In this document: positions 62,402 to 64,000 of the stretch, piece by piece | How positions within the stretch are numbered: position 1 is the stretch's first letter | Layout: each line of letters begins with the position of its first letter | NCBI RefSeq assembly: GCF_018362995.1 | Contig: NZ_CP074372.1 | Coordinates: forward strand, 2,108,001-2,172,000 | Reading direction: 5' to 3' | Source: Chryseobacterium indologenes | Lineage (GTDB): Bacteria > Bacteroidota > Bacteroidia > Flavobacteriales > Weeksellaceae | DNA: 64,000 bases | The notes under the pieces: model-generated | The model's database searches: none | What the model was told of the DNA's origin: nothing | The model's input: only the letters and a program-made list of their open reading frames with translations | Made by a program: the position numbers and the translations under genes

Positions 62402-64000
62402 ATGAAAAAAGTTATTTTATTTTCTGTATTTGCGGGACTTGCTCACGCTCAGGCTCCTGCAGGATACTACAATTCTGCCAACGGACTGAGTGGCGCAGCA
62501 CTGAAAACGGAATTGAGCAGCATTATTACCAATGGACATTTGGACAAAGGCTACAATGGGCTGTGGACTGCTTACAAAACCACTGATATTGATAAGGATT
62601 ATGAAAATGACGGTTCTATCCTTGATATCTATTCTGAAAAGCCTGTAGGTACAGATCCTTATAATTACACTCCGGGAACCAACCAGTGTGGAACTTATTC
62701 TACGGAAGGAAATTGCTACAACAGAGAGCACATTGTTCCTCAGAGTCTTTTCAATCAGGCTTCTCCGATGGTTGCTGATATTCACTTTATCAGAGCTACA
62801 GACGGAAAAGTAAACGGAATGAGAAGTAATTATCCTTTTGGAAAGGTAGGAAGTGCTACATTTACTTCACAGAATGGGTCAAAACTTGGAACGTCAGTTT
62901 CTTCAGGGTATTCCGGGACGGTTTTCGAGCCGATTGATGAGTTTAAAGGAGATGTGGCGCGTATGATTTTCTATTTTGTAACCCGTTACCAGAGTAAACT
63001 TTCTACTTTCTCATCAGGAAACATGTTAGGAAGCTCTACCTTCCCGGGATTACAGACATGGGAACTGAATGTTCTTCTGGCATGGCATAATCAGGATCCG
63101 GTTTCTCAGGCTGAAATCAAAAGAAATAATGCTTCTTATACTTTCCAGGGGAACAGAAATCCATTTATTGATAACCCGAATTATGTAAATCTTATCTGGG
63201 GTTCTCAACAGCCTTCAGGCGATACTCAGGCTCCAACCGCAGCAACAGGGCTGAATGTTTCAGGAAAAACTTCCAACAGTATTTCTCTTGCATGGAATGC
63301 TTCAACGGATAATGTAGGAGTAACTGCTTACAATGTTTATATGGACGGAAATCTGGCCACTACGGTTAGTTCAACTTCAACGACTATTTCAGGACTTACT
63401 CCTTCTACTACTTACAGCTTCTATGTTGTAGCGAAGGATGCGGCAGGAAATTCGTCATCAAACAGTTCAACGGTTTCCACTACTACCAATTCAGGAGGTA
63501 CTACGCCAGCGACTAATTGTGCCAATGAAACTTTTGAAACAATTCCTGCAGCCAACTCTACTTACACAACCAGAACATGGAGTAATGGAGGAATCTCATG
63601 GACAGCAACGGATGCAAGAACTGACCAAACTATTAACAATAAAGCGATTACAGTAAGAAACGGGTCTTTAACTTCCGGTACCTCAGCAAACGGTATTGGT
63701 TCTTTGACGGTAACTACGCAGCTTAAATTCTCAGGAACGAATGGTACTTTTGATGTAAAAGTAAACGGAACAACCGTAGGAACTATACCTTACAGTACTT
63801 CATCTACAACTACAACCATCAATAATATCAATATTTCCGGAAATGTAGTGGTAAGCCTGGTTAATACTTCATCAAGTAACAGAGTTGCTATTGATGATCT
63901 TGCTTGGACATGCTATCCGGGAACATCTGCAAGAATGGCACAAACTACTGCTTTGGAAACTTCAGCAAAGAGCTTTAAAATTTCACCTAACCCAATTACT
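62402..64000 (+). CDS. Secreted endonuclease I with FN3 domain and T9SS sorting segment (partial)
   Basis: 533 codons to the window edge, 3' end missing. Signal peptide ends AHA-QA (about 16). The endonuclease I domain (about 18-265) has CYNREHIVPQSLF, with H110 as the general base and an N near 117 for metal. A fibronectin type III domain follows (about 274-362: DNVGVTAYNVYMDG, LTPSTTYSFYVVAKD). A beta-sandwich domain covers about 373-490. The final SFKISPNPIT starts the T9SS type A sorting domain (F-x-I-x-P-N-P). It should be exported across the outer membrane by the Type IX system and degrade extracellular nucleic acid. A near-consensus -7 box TATTCTTG lies about 30 bp upstream. Confidence 0.88.
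   Translation, partial: MKKVILFSVFAGLAHAQAPAGYYNSANGLSGAALKTELSSIITNGHLDKGYNGLWTAYKTTDIDKDYENDGSILDIYSEKPVGTDPYNYTPGTNQCGTYSTEGNCYNREHIVPQSLFNQASPMVADIHFIRATDGKVNGMRSNYPFGKVGSATFTSQNGSKLGTSVSSGYSGTVFEPIDEFKGDVARMIFYFVTRYQSKLSTFSSGNMLGSSTFPGLQTWELNVLLAWHNQDPVSQAEIKRNNASYTFQGNRNPFIDNPNYVNLIWGSQQPSGDTQAPTAATGLNVSGKTSNSISLAWNASTDNVGVTAYNVYMDGNLATTVSSTSTTISGLTPSTTYSFYVVAKDAAGNSSSNSSTVSTTTNSGGTTPATNCANETFETIPAANSTYTTRTWSNGGISWTATDARTDQTINNKAITVRNGSLTSGTSANGIGSLTVTTQLKFSGTNGTFDVKVNGTTVGTIPYSTSSTTTTINNINISGNVVVSLVNTSSSNRVAIDDLAWTCYPGTSARMAQTTALETSAKSFKISPNPIT

Overview
The window is a 64-kb stretch of an AT-rich Bacteroidota chromosome. It looks like Weeksellaceae and most resembles Chryseobacterium. 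The grounds are two SusC/SusD pairs, a TssD/VgrG set of the Bacteroidota type VI secretion system (T6SS-iii), a T9SS C-terminal sorting segment on a secreted nuclease, DUF5522 and DUF2683 small proteins, a mevalonate-pathway-type HMG-CoA synthase, and promoters with the flavobacterial TAnnTTTG -7 box instead of a sigma70 -10 box. The genus is inferred from recalled protein and intergenic sequences, not from a search.

Layout. 1-8.5 kb (minus strand) is a T6SS tip and cargo cluster, read as TssD, VgrG, a DUF3289-like protein, a lipoprotein, an unknown protein and a giant PAAR-like protein that ends in a GH19-type lysozyme domain and runs off the window. A tRNA-Phe follows at 9.0 kb. 9.2-19.0 kb (minus) is a probable regulated import module: a LytS-type kinase, a secreted zinc metalloprotease, SusC, SusD and a LytTR response regulator. 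Two exact 9-bp direct repeats, 21 bp apart from start to start, sit upstream of the protease and fit a LytTR operator. 19.3-28.6 kb holds a thioredoxin-like protein, a DUF3575 protein, the muramidase NamZ diverging from an FtsX-type permease, a cystathionine beta-synthase-like enzyme preceded by three DnaA boxes, CbpA/CbpM chaperones and a dicarboxylate symporter. 28.6-33.0 kb is an aldehyde/alcohol dehydrogenase cluster with DUF779 and a divergent AraC regulator.

33.1-37.4 kb carries a second SusC/SusD pair. 38-46.4 kb is metabolic: HMG-CoA synthase, M1 aminopeptidase, ThyA, a GreA-like factor, a GH13 alpha-amylase and an acidic pRiA4b ORF-3-like protein. 46.5-52.8 kb holds a PhoR/PhoB-like two-component pair diverging from a TonB-dependent receptor and a beta-helix lipoprotein. 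53.2-57.0 kb has two paralogous amidohydrolases, one with a signal peptide and one without, around an AraC regulator. 57.4-64 kb has HemL, a glucosaminidase with LysM domains, a D-cysteine desulfhydrase/ACC deaminase family enzyme, small proteins, a DUF4136 lipoprotein and a T9SS-exported endonuclease I that runs off the right edge.

The intergenic regions are rich in palindromic and direct repeats of several families that look dispersed. No CRISPR array, insertion sequence, rRNA operon or recognisable riboswitch was seen. Products were assigned by reading motifs and by recalled family resemblance. No database search was run.
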